64,000 nucleotides of DNA from Fodinibacter sp963811825 (GTDB lineage Bacteria; Actinomycetota; Actinomycetes; Actinomycetales; Dermatophilaceae): positions 23,560 to 87,559 of the forward strand of contig CAWESS010000041.1 in the NCBI GenBank assembly GCA_963811825.1, written 5' to 3'. Each line of letters starts with the position of its first letter. Position 1 is the first letter of the stretch. Below the pieces are notes generated by a model, which ran no database searches, was not told the origin of the DNA, and saw nothing but the letters and a program-made list of their open reading frames with translations. Below are positions 39,528 through 48,463 of the stretch, one piece after another. The position numbers were made by a program, and so were the translations under genes.

Positions 39528-41273
39528 GCACCGGAGCGCTCCGGCTCGGCGCGCCCCGACTCCCCCGCACTCGGGTCGTGGCGCTACCTGGGCACCCGAC
39601 TGGATGCCGTGCGCCCCCGCAGCCGGGATCTCCGCGCGATGGTCGCGACCCCTCGCCGCGACGTGCTCGCCGGCGTGACCGTGGGTGTCGTCGCGCTCCC
39701 GCTGGCGCTGGCCTTCGGCATCGCCTCGGGCCTCGGGGCCACAGCGGGTCTGGTGACCGCGGTCGTCGCCGGGATCGTGGCGGCGCTGTTCGGAGGCAGC
39801 CACGTGCAGGTGTCGGGACCGACCGGCGCCATGACCGTCGTCCTCGTGCCGATCGTCGCCACCCATGGCCCTGACGGGGTCCTCGTCGTGGGACTCATGG
39901 CGGGGGTCATCCTCGTCGCGATGGGGCTCGCCGGCGCCGGGCGCTACGTCCGGTTCATCCCGCTTCCCGTCATCGAGGGGTTCACCCTCGGCATCGCCGC
40001 CCTCATCGCGCTCCAGCAGGTGCCCGCCGCCCTGGGCCTGACCGCAACCCACGAACACGTCGTCGTCTCCGCCGCCGCGGCGCTGCGCGAGTGGGTCTCA
40101 GCACCCCAGCTGGCGCCGGCGGCCGTCAGCGTGGGGGTGGCCACGGCGATCCTCGTGCTCTCGCGCGTTCGCCCCGCCGTACCCGTGGCGCTGCTCGGGG
40201 TCGTCGTCGCGACCGTGGTCGCTCGCCTGGCGCATCTCGACGTGGAGACCATCGGCGCACTCCCCGACCGGCTGTTCACCCCGTCGGTGCCGTCGGTGTC
40301 GTGGAGCGACCTGCGGGTGCTCGCCGTGCCCGCCGTCGCCGTGGCCGCACTGGCCGCCCTGGAGAGCCTGCTCTCGGCGACGGTCGCCGACGCCATGAGC
40401 GTCTCGTCACGTCACGACCCTGACCGCGAGCTGTTCGGTCAAGGCCTGGCCAACCTCGCGTCCCCGCTGCTCGGCGGCATCCCGGCCACCGCGGCGATCG
40501 CGCGGACCGCCGTCAACGTCCGCTCCGGAGCCCGCTCCCGGCTGGCGGCGGTCGTGCACTCCGTCGTGCTGCTCGTCGTCGTGCTCGCGCTCGCCGACGT
40601 GGTCGCCTGGATCCCCCTCGCAGCACTGGCAGGAGTGCTCATCGCGACGGCGGTGCGGATGATCGAGGTGTCGAGCCTGCGCGCGCTGGCCCGGGCCTCC
40701 CGCGGTGACGCCTTCGTGCTGGCCCTGACCTTCCTCGCGACGGTCGTGCTCGACCTCGCGACGGCCGTCGTGCTCGGCATCGTCACCGCCGGCGGCCTGG
40801 CCCTGCGCCAGCTCGCCCGGACGACCGCGCTGCACGAGGAGGAGCTCCCGAGGCCGGACTCCGACGAGGGTGAGCACGGCGCCGAGGAGAGCGCCCTGCT
40901 CCACGAGCGCGTCGTGGCCTTCCGCCTCGAGGGACCGCTGTTCTTCGGTGGGGCGCACACGGCCCTGCTCGAGCTCACCGAGGTCAGCGATGTGCGCGTC
41001 GTCATCCTGCGGATGTCACACGTGACGACGCTCGACGCCACGGGGGCTGCGGTGCTCGCCGACACGATCCGCTCGTTGGAGGCGCGCGGCGTCACGGTGC
41101 TGCTCTCCGGGGTTCCCGAGAGGTTCGTCGGCAGTCTCGCGTCGAGCGGGATCCACCAGCACCTGACCGCGCTCCACCACGTCTTCGACACCACGCCCGA
41201 CGCGATCGCGCACGCCCGCAGGCACGTCGCCCGCGATGACCACCACGAGCAGGCGGTCAGGCCAGGCGGGTGA
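39524..41273 (+). CDS. SulP-family anion transporter with STAS domain (N-terminal frameshift)
   Basis: Integral membrane transporter of 582 residues when corrected. GTG 39524 gives VSTGALRLGAPRLPRTR; after an extra G near 39575 the next frame continues WRYLGTRLDAVRPRSRDLRAMVATPRRDVLAGVTVGVVALPLALAFG. About 12-14 helices follow, with SHVQVSGPTGAMTVVLVP and LASPLLGGIPATAAIARTAVNVRSGARSR, and a C-terminal STAS domain (VVILRMSHVTTLDATGAAVLADTI). Substrate may be sulfate, bicarbonate or another anion. As written, translation could begin only at 39609 or later, losing the start-stop overlap with the ArsR gene. Ends overlapping the convergent transglutaminase gene by 17 bp. Confidence 0.9.
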
Positions 41274-42096
41274 TCGCGACGACGACCCCGAGCGAGGCCG
41301 TGGCCCGACCCGAGTAGATGCCCTTGAAGGGAGAGACGTCCTCGTAGTCACGGCCACGCGCCACGACGACGTGGTCGACGCCGACCTCGGTGCCGTTCGT
41401 CGGGTCCACCGGCGTCCAGCCCCCGTCCCAGTACTCGACCCAGGCATGGCTCTCGCCCTTGCTCGTCTCCCCGACCTCGGTGTCCCTGACCGGAACGAGG
41501 TACCCGGAGATGTAGCGGGCGGGGACTCCCAGGCTGCGCAGGGCGCCCACCGTGATGTGGGCGAAGTCCTGGCAGACCCCGGTCCGTTCACCCCACGCGT
41601 CCTCACCGCGACTGTGCACCGACGTGCTCCCGGGCTGGTAGCGCATCTCGGCCCGCACGAGGGAGGTGAGCTCCTCGGCAGCCGCGCGCGGTGTCGGGAG
41701 TCCGCGCACGGCATCCGCCAGTTCCGTGATGCCGGCCCCCGGGCGGGTGCGTGCCGACAACATGAGCCACTCGTAGCTGCGGTCCTGCACGGCGGGGTCG
41801 CGCACCGCGGTCCAGTCCAGGGACGGGGTGTGCCGCTCGACCTCGGTGCGCTCCACGGTCGAGATCGCCTCGATCTCGAGGCGGCCGTGGCTGGCGAGGC
41901 TCTCCATGGCCATCACGTGGGTGCCCCAGTGGTCGCGGTAGACGTGGCTCCACGTGAGCGGCTTGATCCGGATCCGGTTCTCCAGGGTGGTCTGGCCGGG
42001 CTCGTTGAGCGGGGTCATCCGCAGCTCGTTGTGCGCCGCCCGGACCTGGCCGTCGTAGGTCAGGGAGGTGGTGTGGACGATTCGCCAGCGACGCAC
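41257..42096 (-). CDS. Transglutaminase-like family protein of the ATP-grasp / alpha-E cluster
   Basis: Protein of 279 residues starting VRRWRIVHTTSLTYDGQVRAAHNELRMTPL, the N-terminal bacterial transglutaminase domain, followed by a core with the triad: cysteine in ERTGVCQDFAHI, histidine in ESHAWVEYW and aspartate in PVDPTNGTEV. Such enzymes act as cysteine peptidases or amide-forming enzymes; here activity is unknown. GTG 42096 starts 1 bp after the alpha-E stop. It is the third gene of a conserved set (ATP-grasp, alpha-E, transglutaminase) thought to make or trim a peptide-like product. Confidence 0.9.
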   Translation of the reverse strand: MRRWRIVHTTSLTYDGQVRAAHNELRMTPLNEPGQTTLENRIRIKPLTWSHVYRDHWGTHVMAMESLASHGRLEIEAISTVERTEVERHTPSLDWTAVRDPAVQDRSYEWLMLSARTRPGAGITELADAVRGLPTPRAAAEELTSLVRAEMRYQPGSTSVHSRGEDAWGERTGVCQDFAHITVGALRSLGVPARYISGYLVPVRDTEVGETSKGESHAWVEYWDGGWTPVDPTNGTEVGVDHVVVARGRDYEDVSPFKGIYSGRATASLGVVVAITRLA

Positions 42097-42097
42097 G

Positions 42098-43024
42098 TCA
42101 GACCACCCCGTCCCGGGTCCAGGTGGTGACCTGACCGGACTGGAAGTAGCGCGCGGCGATGGCCTGCGACGCCGCCATGACCGACCCCTGCACCCGCAGC
42201 ATCTGCGCGGGCAGGTCGGCGATGACGTCGGAGGTCGCCCGGTACTCCAGCGAGGTGCGGATGCGGCCGAGCTGGCGGCGCGCCTCGTCGGAGATGCCGA
42301 TCCGGTCCTCCTGCGGGGCCAGTGCGTCGAGGCGTCGCTCCGCCTCGGAGAGCGCGAAGAACACCGAGCGCGGGAACTCGCGGTCGAGGACGAGGAACGC
42401 GGCAGCCCGGTCGTCGCTGAGCAGGCCCCGTTGGCTGCGCATGAACGCCTGTTGCGCACCGCAGCTGGACAGCACGACCGACCACGGCGCACCGCCTCGG
42501 GGCAGCCCGCCGGTCGCGACGAGGCGGGCAGTCATGTCGGCCCGCTCGAGGCTGCGCCCGAGGACGAGGAAGTCCCAGGCCTCGTCGTGGGACATCGTCG
42601 AGTCGGCGATGCCCGACACGAGCGCGGACCGCTCGCGCACCCACGACAGGTGGCGCTCCGTGGTCACGGTGCGGCCGAAGCCGTTCCACCGGTGCCAGGT
42701 GGTGTTGATGCCCTCCCACAGCTCGGTCGAGAGGGTCTCGCGGGCCCGACGGGCGTTCTCGCGAGCGGCGTAGAGCGCCCCGCTGATCGAGCTCGAGTTC
42801 GAGCGGTCGAAGACGAGCGCGGCACCCACGTCCGCGAACCCCGGCTCGCCCTCGAACGGCATCCCCATGATCACCGAGAGGACCGTGCGCGAGGCGACGA
42901 GCTCGTCGGCGCCGGGGTCCTCGAGCAGCTGCAGCCGCAGCACGTCGACGATGCGCGCCGTGCCGTCGGCTCGCTCGGTGTAGCGCCCGATCCAGAAGAG
43001 CGACTCGGCGATGCGGCTCAGCAC
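42098..43024 (-). CDS. Alpha-E domain protein (DUF403)
   Basis: All-helical protein of 308 residues, starting VLSRIAESLFWIGRYTERADGTARIVDVL, the invariant N terminus of the family, and including DDAWDFLVLGRSLERADMTARLV-type residues (SHDEAWDFLVLGRSLERADMTARL). Function unknown; the family is always found with a circularly permuted ATP-grasp and often a transglutaminase. GTG 43024 overlaps the ATP-grasp stop by 7 bp, so the genes are coupled. Confidence 0.93.
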   Translation of the reverse strand: MLSRIAESLFWIGRYTERADGTARIVDVLRLQLLEDPGADELVASRTVLSVIMGMPFEGEPGFADVGAALVFDRSNSSSISGALYAARENARRARETLSTELWEGINTTWHRWNGFGRTVTTERHLSWVRERSALVSGIADSTMSHDEAWDFLVLGRSLERADMTARLVATGGLPRGGAPWSVVLSSCGAQQAFMRSQRGLLSDDRAAAFLVLDREFPRSVFFALSEAERRLDALAPQEDRIGISDEARRQLGRIRTSLEYRATSDVIADLPAQMLRVQGSVMAASQAIAARYFQSGQVTTWTRDGVV

Positions 43025-44627
43025 GTCGCGTCCCGTCGCCGCGAGCGCCCTGACTGCTGCTGCTGTTGCTGCTGCGCCTTCATGCTGTCCTCGTGGGATG
43101 CCGTGGGCGCACTCATGACGATGACCTCGCGGTTGTCGGGTGGTCGGGTCGACGTGTGCGAGGCAGCCCGGCGGTCGGAGAGCACCCAGGTGTCCTTGGA
43201 GCCGCCGCCCTGGCTGGAGTTGACGACGAGCTCACCCTCCGGGAGCGCGACGCGGGTGAGCCCGCCCGGAAGCACCCGGACGCGTTCGCCGTCGTTGACG
43301 GCGAACGGTCGCAGGTCGACGTGCCGCGGTGCGAGGTGCCCGTCGATGAACGTCGGCACCGTCGACAGCTGCACCACCGGTTGGGCGATCCAGCTGCGCG
43401 GGTCCGCGGCGACCTGGGCGCGCAGTCGGTCCAGGGTGGCGGCATCCGCCCTCGGGCCCACCACGAGCCCCTTGCCGCCGGAGCCGTCGACGGGCTTGAC
43501 CACCATGGTGTGCAGGTTGTCCAGCACGTGCTGCAGGGCGGCCGGCTCGTCGCAGCGGTAGGTGTCGACGTTGCCGAGGATCGGGTCCTCGTCGAGGTAG
43601 AAGCGGATGAGGTCGGGCAGGTAGGAGTAGATGAGCTTGTCGTCGGCGACGCCGTTGCCGATGGCGTTGACGACGGTGACCCGCCCCGCGCGCATGGAGG
43701 ACACCAGGCCCGCGACGCCGAGGATGGAGTCACCGCGAAAGTGCACCGGGTCGAGGTACTCGTCGTCGATGCGCCGGTAGATGACGTCGATCGGGCGGTC
43801 GCCGGTCGTCGTGCGCATCCGGACCTGCCCACCCACGCAGACGAGGTCACGCCCCTCGACGAGCTCGACGCCCATCATCCGGGCCAGCAGGGCGTGCTCG
43901 AAGTAGGCCGAGTTGAACACCCCGGGGGTGAGGACGACGACGGTCGGGTCGCTGGCACCGTCCGGTGCTGCGGCACGCAGGGCCGCGAGCAGCATGCGCG
44001 GGTAGTCGTGCACGGGGCGGATGCGCATCGTCGCGAAGGCCTCGGGGAACACGTTGGCCATCGCCCGGCGGTTGGCGATGACGTAGCTGACCCCGGAGGG
44101 CACGCGCACGTTGTCCTCGAGCACCCGGAAGGTGCCCTCCTCGTCACGGATGAGGTCGACGCCGGCGACGTGCACGCGCACCCCGTTGCTCGGTCGGATC
44201 CCCATGACCGCCCGGTGGTAGTGCTTCGAGCTCGCGATGAGGCGCCACGGGATGATGCCCTCGTGGACGGCGCGCGGGATCTCGCCCTCGCGCGAGTAGA
44301 TGTCGTCGAGGAAGGACTCGAGCGCCGTGACCCGTTGCACGACACCGGACTCGATGATCTGCCACTCGTGGGCGCTGATGACGCGCGGCACGGCATCCAG
44401 CGGGAACGGGCGCTCCTCCCCCGCGTGGTCGAACGTGACGCCCTGGTCGAGGTAGGAGCGGGCCAGCGTGTCGGCGCGCTCCTTGAGGGCAGGGCCGTTC
44501 ATGCCGCGCAGGGTGTGGAAGACCGGCTTGTACGGCGTTCGCGGCGCTCCGGGCTCGGAGAGCATCTCGTCCCAGGCCACGCCGAGGGCGTACTCGTCGA
44601 AGAGGCCCCCGCGTTCTCAGCCGGCAT
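43018..44627 (-). CDS. Circularly permuted ATP-grasp type 2 protein (apparent frameshift near start; Gln-rich tail)
   Basis: ATP-dependent ligase-like protein, 536 residues if corrected. From ATG 44627 the product begins MPAENA; one missing G in the G run near 44606-44610 then restores GGLFDEYALGVAWDEMLSEPGAPRTPYKP. As written, the frame starts only at GTG 44580 (VAWDEML). Family blocks include GIIPWRLIASSKHYHRAVMGIRPSNGVRVHVAGVDLIRDEEG, LEDNVRVPSGVSYVIANRRAM, LTPGVFNSAYFEHALLARMMG and VVKPVDGSGGKGLVVGP. The C terminus has a run of seven glutamines encoded by a CAG tract at 43054-43074. It heads the three-gene operon and presumably forms an amide or peptide bond on an unknown substrate. Confidence 0.9.
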
Positions 44628-44742
44628 GTCATCGCTCACGTGACGAACCTATGGCCATCGCGTGAACCTGTCATCACGCTCGTGTCACCCCCGTGTTTCG
44701 CGGCCCTGCCGTCCGAGGGGTGGACGGCCTAAGGTTGCTGGC

Positions 44743-45207
44743 GTGGACGAGCCCCGCCCCACGGTGTCGCTGCGCCCGGTGGATGCCGGGAGCTGGCGGG
44801 ACGTCGCGCGCCTCACCATCGCGCCGGGGCAGGAACGCTTCGTCGCCGCGCCGACGTACTACCTCGCGTTCTGTGCGTACGAGGACGTCTGGCAGCCGAT
44901 GTCAGTGCACGACGCCGGGTCGGGTGAGGTCGTCGGGTTCCTCATGTGGGGCATCGACGACTCGGACGGAAGCTGCTGGCTCGGAGGGGTGCTCGTCGAC
45001 GCGGAGCACCAGGGTCGCGGAGTGGGTCGCGCGGCGATCGTCGAGGCGCTGCGGGTGCTGCAGCCACGGGTCGACAGCGCGGGGTTCGCGCTGGCCTACC
45101 ACCCGGACAACGCCGTGGCGAGGTCCCTGTACACGAGCCTGGGCTTCGTCGAGACCGGCGAGGTGGACGAGGACGAGGTCGTGGCCCGACTGCTTCCGGG
45201 CTCGTGA
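44743..45207 (+). CDS. GNAT-family N-acetyltransferase
   Basis: Protein of 154 residues with the GNAT acetyl-CoA motif: GVLVDAEHQGRGVGRAAIVEALRVLQ (Q/RxxGxG/A), then YHPDNAVARSLYTSLGFVETGE, the usual motif B. Starts VDEPRPTVSLRPVDAGSW at GTG 44743. Resembles spermidine- or amine-acetyltransferase-like members (APTYYLAFCAYEDVWQPM). Acceptor unknown. The truncated yccF reading frame starts 45 bp further on. Confidence 0.87.
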   Translation: MDEPRPTVSLRPVDAGSWRDVARLTIAPGQERFVAAPTYYLAFCAYEDVWQPMSVHDAGSGEVVGFLMWGIDDSDGSCWLGGVLVDAEHQGRGVGRAAIVEALRVLQPRVDSAGFALAYHPDNAVARSLYTSLGFVETGEVDEDEVVARLLPGS

Positions 45208-45252
45208 CAGGCTGGTGGCACGGCATCCGCCCGTCTCGAGAGGACACCATCC

Positions 45253-45285
45253 GTGCGCACGCTGCTCAACATCATCTGGGGCGGG
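45253..45285 (+). pseudogene. yccF 5' remnant (first 11 codons)
   Basis: After a good ribosome site (GAGAGGA), GTG 45253 begins VRTLLNIIWGG. This matches the very conserved start of YccF-domain inner-membrane proteins, which normally continue into a membrane helix (IWLVLxGFWxxxGY). Here homology stops after about nine codons exactly where a long inverted repeat begins. The rest of the gene is absent, so this is a deletion or insertion scar. Confidence 0.6.
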
Positions 45286-45334
45286 GTTGTCCGCTCGCGA
45301 CGCGGGTATACGCCCGTCACGAGCGGACAACCCC
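45283..45334. repeat. Long inverted repeat interrupting yccF, possible terminator
   Basis: Perfect 15-base arms GGGGTTGTCCGCTCG and CGAGCGGACAACCCC enclose a 22-base interior that itself can pair (GAC-GCGGG / CCCGTC around TATACG). It abuts the yccF remnant and lies 25 bp before the end of the DUF309 gene. It may be a small palindromic element or a terminator between convergent genes. Confidence 0.85.
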
Positions 45335-45358
45335 GTCACCAGTCGGTCACCGTGGCCG

Positions 45359-45791
45359 TCAGAACGTGCCGAGGTGCCTTCGCGCCTGCGCCGCCGATTC
45401 GGTCACGTCGACGCCATAGGCATCGCGTCCCGTCGACGCGAATGCGGACAGTCGGTCCCCGGCCCGTTCGAAGAGCCGTTGCGGCCCCGACCTGGTTCCC
45501 TCGGGCGGCATGGGTCAGTGCAACGCAGACCTGCGCCAGCCCCTGCCACAGATCCGCCTCCTCGGTGGGCCCGGCCTTCCAACGCGCCTCCAGCACTTCG
45601 TGGGCTGCGAATGGACGGCCGGCATCGATGAGCTCTCTGGCCTTCCTGAGCGTCTCGTGCGGCGGCAGCGGTTCCTCCGACACCGGCTCGACACCCTCGG
45701 CCCCGTAGGGCAGAGGGCGACCCAACGCGTCTCGCGGCCGTGCCTGACGCGCACGACCCTCGGTGTCCCGATCCCGCTCTGCTCCAGTCAC
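45359..45791 (-). CDS. DUF309 family protein (apparent single-base frameshift)
   Basis: Protein of 143 residues when corrected. GTG 45791 starts VTGAERDRDTEGRARQARPRDALGRPLPYG, typical for the actinobacterial branch. The helical DUF309 core is ELIDAGRPFAAHEVLEARWKAGPTEEADLWQGLAQVCVALTHAARGNQVGA. After about 45471 the next frame gives RLFERAGDRLSAFASTGRDAYGVDVTESAAQARRHLGTF and a stop at 45359-45361. As written, the frame instead runs on to 45336. Function unknown; the HEVLE and LxQGLxQ motifs are the family signature. Confidence 0.83.
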
Positions 45792-45849
45792 ACGAGAAGC
45801 GTCCCAGAGAAGTCGAGCCCGGCGCGCGACGCGGTGGTCACGTTTCACG

Positions 45850-46410
45850 TCAGCCTCCACGCGACACCGCGAACTCGTGCTCAAGCACGGCCATCACCAC
45901 ATCGTCATACCAGCGGCCGTCGAGGAAGCAGGTTTCCCGCTCGCGCCCCTCCTCCACGAAGCCGCACGCCCGGTAGGTGGCAATCGCACGGTGGTTGAAG
46001 TCCAGGACGCGCAGGTCCACGCGGTGCAGCATCAGCGTCTCGAAGGCGTGACGTAGAACCAGCCGCGTCGCCTGCTGGCCAAGCCCTCGGCCGAAGAACG
46101 AGGGGTCGTAGAGCCCGATGGCATATCGGGCACGGCGGTCCTCGGCATTGATCGCATGGAGGAACGCTGCGCCGACGGCCTCGCCCTCGAGGTCGAGCAC
46201 CCACTGGATGCGGTTCGCCTCGTCTGCGGCCAGTTCCCAGTGGGCGTACCACTGCGTCACCTCGTCATCGCTCATGGCTCGCGTCACCGTGGCGGAGCCG
46301 TAGCCGCGTTCGATCTCGGCATGCCACCCATGTCGTTGACGCGCCGCGCGGTCCTGGGGCCGAAGGGCCCGCAAGGAGACCGAATCCCCCACCAGCTCTG
46401 GAACCCTCAC
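45850..46410 (-). CDS. GNAT-family N-acetyltransferase (RimJ/RimL-like)
   Basis: Protein of 186 residues starting VRVPELVGDSVSLRALRPQD at GTG 46410. It shows the Acetyltransf_3 layout: a long N-terminal substrate part with AIGLYDPSFFGRGLGQQATRLVLRHAFETLMLHRVDLRVLDFNHRAIATYRACGFVEEGRERE. GRGLGQQA is the acetyl-CoA loop. Members acetylate ribosomal proteins, other protein N termini or antibiotics. Divergent from the PAP2 gene across about 100 bp. Confidence 0.88.
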   Translation of the reverse strand: MRVPELVGDSVSLRALRPQDRAARQRHGWHAEIERGYGSATVTRAMSDDEVTQWYAHWELAADEANRIQWVLDLEGEAVGAAFLHAINAEDRRARYAIGLYDPSFFGRGLGQQATRLVLRHAFETLMLHRVDLRVLDFNHRAIATYRACGFVEEGRERETCFLDGRWYDDVVMAVLEHEFAVSRGG

Positions 46411-46511
46411 TCGACGATCGTCGCGGACCGAGTCAGACGACGCAACGTGATGTGGCCACTGTCGTGGGTCACTCCCCCGTCCGACCGCCAGACCCTCGGT
46501 AGGTTGCGCGC

Positions 46512-47210
46512 ATGACAGAGCACGCGGAGGCAGGCCTGGACGAGAGCGCCCGCCGCGAGGTCACGCCGCTGCCATCGCGTTCCAGGTGCTGGGCGCTCGC
46601 GGCGGCGTCCGCACTGGTGGTCGCCGCGACCTACTGGATGGCGCTGCAACCCGGAGCCGCTGATGCCCAGACCGATGTCGTGCGGTGGATCAACGACCCA
46701 CCGGAACCGTTCGGGACCGTGCTGGCCGTGACCAACTCGCTCTTGCGCCCGGTGCCCTTGACGGTGGTCGCGCTCGCTCTCGTCGGCTGGATCGTCTTCA
46801 CGGCCCGGGGCAGCGACCGATGGGAGGTGCTCAGGGCGATGCTGTTGGCCTACGCGCTCTCCGAGGCCATCACCCAGATCCTCAAGCGGGCGGCCGAGCA
46901 GCCCAGGCCCACGGCGTCGATCGCCGGGCTGGACGTCCACGGCTACCCCACGGAGCCGCACGGACACGCCTACCCCTCGGCCCACACGAGTGTCGCCGTC
47001 GGGCTCGTGACGGCGATGTGGCCCTGGCTGACGTGGCCGCAACGCGCCGTGGGCGTGGCCATCGCGACCCTCGTCGCGCTGAACCGCCTGTACATCGGAG
47101 CGCACTGGCCCCTCGATGTTCTGGGGGGTGCGGCCATCGGGCTGCTCTCGGGCTCGCTGTGCTGGCTGGTGGCGGCCAGGTGGCCCATCCGGCGCAGTAC
47201 GGTCGGGTGA
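46512..47210 (+). CDS. PAP2-superfamily membrane phosphatase
   Basis: Integral membrane protein of 232 residues with about five or six helices. All three phosphatase motifs are present: KRAAEQPRP (KxxxxxxRP), YPSAHTS (PSxH) and NRLYIGAHWPLDVLGG (SRxxxxxHxxxD). It probably dephosphorylates undecaprenyl pyrophosphate, phosphatidic acid or a similar lipid at the outer face of the membrane. ATG 46512. Thirty-four bases separate it from the next gene, so co-transcription is possible. Confidence 0.9.
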   Translation: MTEHAEAGLDESARREVTPLPSRSRCWALAAASALVVAATYWMALQPGAADAQTDVVRWINDPPEPFGTVLAVTNSLLRPVPLTVVALALVGWIVFTARGSDRWEVLRAMLLAYALSEAITQILKRAAEQPRPTASIAGLDVHGYPTEPHGHAYPSAHTSVAVGLVTAMWPWLTWPQRAVGVAIATLVALNRLYIGAHWPLDVLGGAAIGLLSGSLCWLVAARWPIRRSTVG

Positions 47211-47244
47211 CCACGCGCTGAGCACCCCACAGGAGAGGACCGCG

Positions 47245-47802
47245 ATGAGACCACTTCGATACTCGATCAACGTCACCCTCGACGGCTGCTGCCATCACGA
47301 GGCAGGGCTCCCGCCCGACGAGGAGTCGATGCGCTACTGGACCGCTGAGATGCAACGAGCCGATGCCCTGATCTTCGGCCGGGTGACCTACGAGATGATG
47401 GAGTCGGCGTGGCGAAAGCCGGCCACGGGCACCTGGCCTGACTGGATGGGTGAGCGGGAGATCCCGTTCGCCGAGACCATCGACCGGGCGAAGAAGTTCG
47501 TCGTGTCGAGCACGCTGAGCGGGGTTGACTGGAATGCCGAGCTGGTGCGAGGCGACGTGGGGCAGGCCGTTCAGCAGCTCAAGCAGGAGCCGGGCGAAGG
47601 CCTCTTCGTGGGTGGGGTCACGCTCCCCCTGGCATTGGCAGACCTGGGACTGATCGACGAGTACGCGTTCCTGGTGCAGCCGGTCCTTGCCGGACACGGG
47701 CCGACGTTGCTCGCCGGTCTGCGCGAGCGCATCCAGCTCGAGCTCGTGGATCGCCAGGAGTTCCGGTCGGGAGCGGTCGCCCTGCGATACCGGCCCACCT
47801 GA
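47245..47802 (+). CDS. RibD C-terminal / dihydrofolate reductase-like protein
   Basis: Protein of 185 residues, MRPLRYSINVTLDGCCHHEAGLPPDEESMRYW, of the RibD_C family that shares the dihydrofolate reductase fold. ADALIFGRVTYEMMESAW, AKKFVVSSTLSGVDWNAELV and GEGLFVGGVTLPLALADLGLIDEYAFLVQPVLAGHGPTLL are the standard blocks, with FVGGV binding NADPH. Not the biosynthetic RibD or FolA; substrate unknown. Strong ribosome site (AGGAGAGG) before ATG 47245. Confidence 0.9.
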   Translation: MRPLRYSINVTLDGCCHHEAGLPPDEESMRYWTAEMQRADALIFGRVTYEMMESAWRKPATGTWPDWMGEREIPFAETIDRAKKFVVSSTLSGVDWNAELVRGDVGQAVQQLKQEPGEGLFVGGVTLPLALADLGLIDEYAFLVQPVLAGHGPTLLAGLRERIQLELVDRQEFRSGAVALRYRPT

Positions 47803-47822
47803 GCCCCGAGGCAGACGATCAG

Positions 47823-48446
47823 TCAGTCGCGCTGGTGCTCCGGCGCCTCGCGCACGGCTTCTCGTACGATGCGCATCGACACGTCCGAGGGATAGCCCTT
47901 GCGAGCGAGCATCCCCGCGAGCCGCCGGGTCTGCACGAGGGGCGCCAACCCGCTCATCGAGCGCATCTTCTTCGCGACGAGCGCTCGGGCCCGGTCCTCC
48001 TCGTCGTGCGGGTCGACCTCGTCGAGCGCGGCCTGCGCCGTCTCGTCGTCGACCCCCTTGCGACGCAGCTCCTGCGCAAGCGCCCGCCGGGCGAGCCCGC
48101 GGCCGGCCTGCTGCGAGCGGACGAGCATCCCCGCGTAGGCGGTGTCGTCGACGAGCCCGACCTCCTCCATCCGATCGAGCACCGCTGTGGCGATCTCGTC
48201 GGGGCAGTTCTTCTTGCGCAGGGCCTGTTCGAGCTGGGCGCGGCTGCGGGGAGCCGCCGTGAGCTGGCGCAGCACGATCTGGCGCGCCCAGTCGTGCGGG
48301 TCGGGCTCGCTCCCCCGGGTTCTCGGGTCTGCCTCCGGGTCCTGCGGCGGCGAGCCCACCACCGGCTGGCCCACGGCCGGCGACCCCACCGCCGGCGACC
48401 CCACCGCCCAGGAGGGCGGCGGGGTCGTCGAGTCAGCGAACGGCAT
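47823..48446 (-). CDS. recX: Regulatory protein RecX
   Basis: RecA modulator of 207 residues. The N-terminal 50 are a low-complexity extension with short AVGSP repeats. The RecX helices follow: ARQIVLRQLTAAPRSRAQLEQALRKKNCPDEIATAVLDRMEEVGLVDDTAYAGMLVRSQQ, then LAQELRRKGVDDETAQAAL and ARKGYPSDVSMRIVREAV. It lies 17 bp after recA on the same strand, as usual, so it shares SOS control. Confidence 0.94.
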   Translation of the reverse strand: MPFADSTTPPPSWAVGSPAVGSPAVGQPVVGSPPQDPEADPRTRGSEPDPHDWARQIVLRQLTAAPRSRAQLEQALRKKNCPDEIATAVLDRMEEVGLVDDTAYAGMLVRSQQAGRGLARRALAQELRRKGVDDETAQAALDEVDPHDEEDRARALVAKKMRSMSGLAPLVQTRRLAGMLARKGYPSDVSMRIVREAVREAPEHQRD

Positions 48447-48463
48447 CCCGAATCAGGGGTGGC

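Noticed and set aside
43054..43074. CAG/CTG repeat as a possible CRISPR or satellite array
   Set aside because: It is a simple codon repeat giving seven glutamines at the end of the ATP-grasp protein; no spacers.
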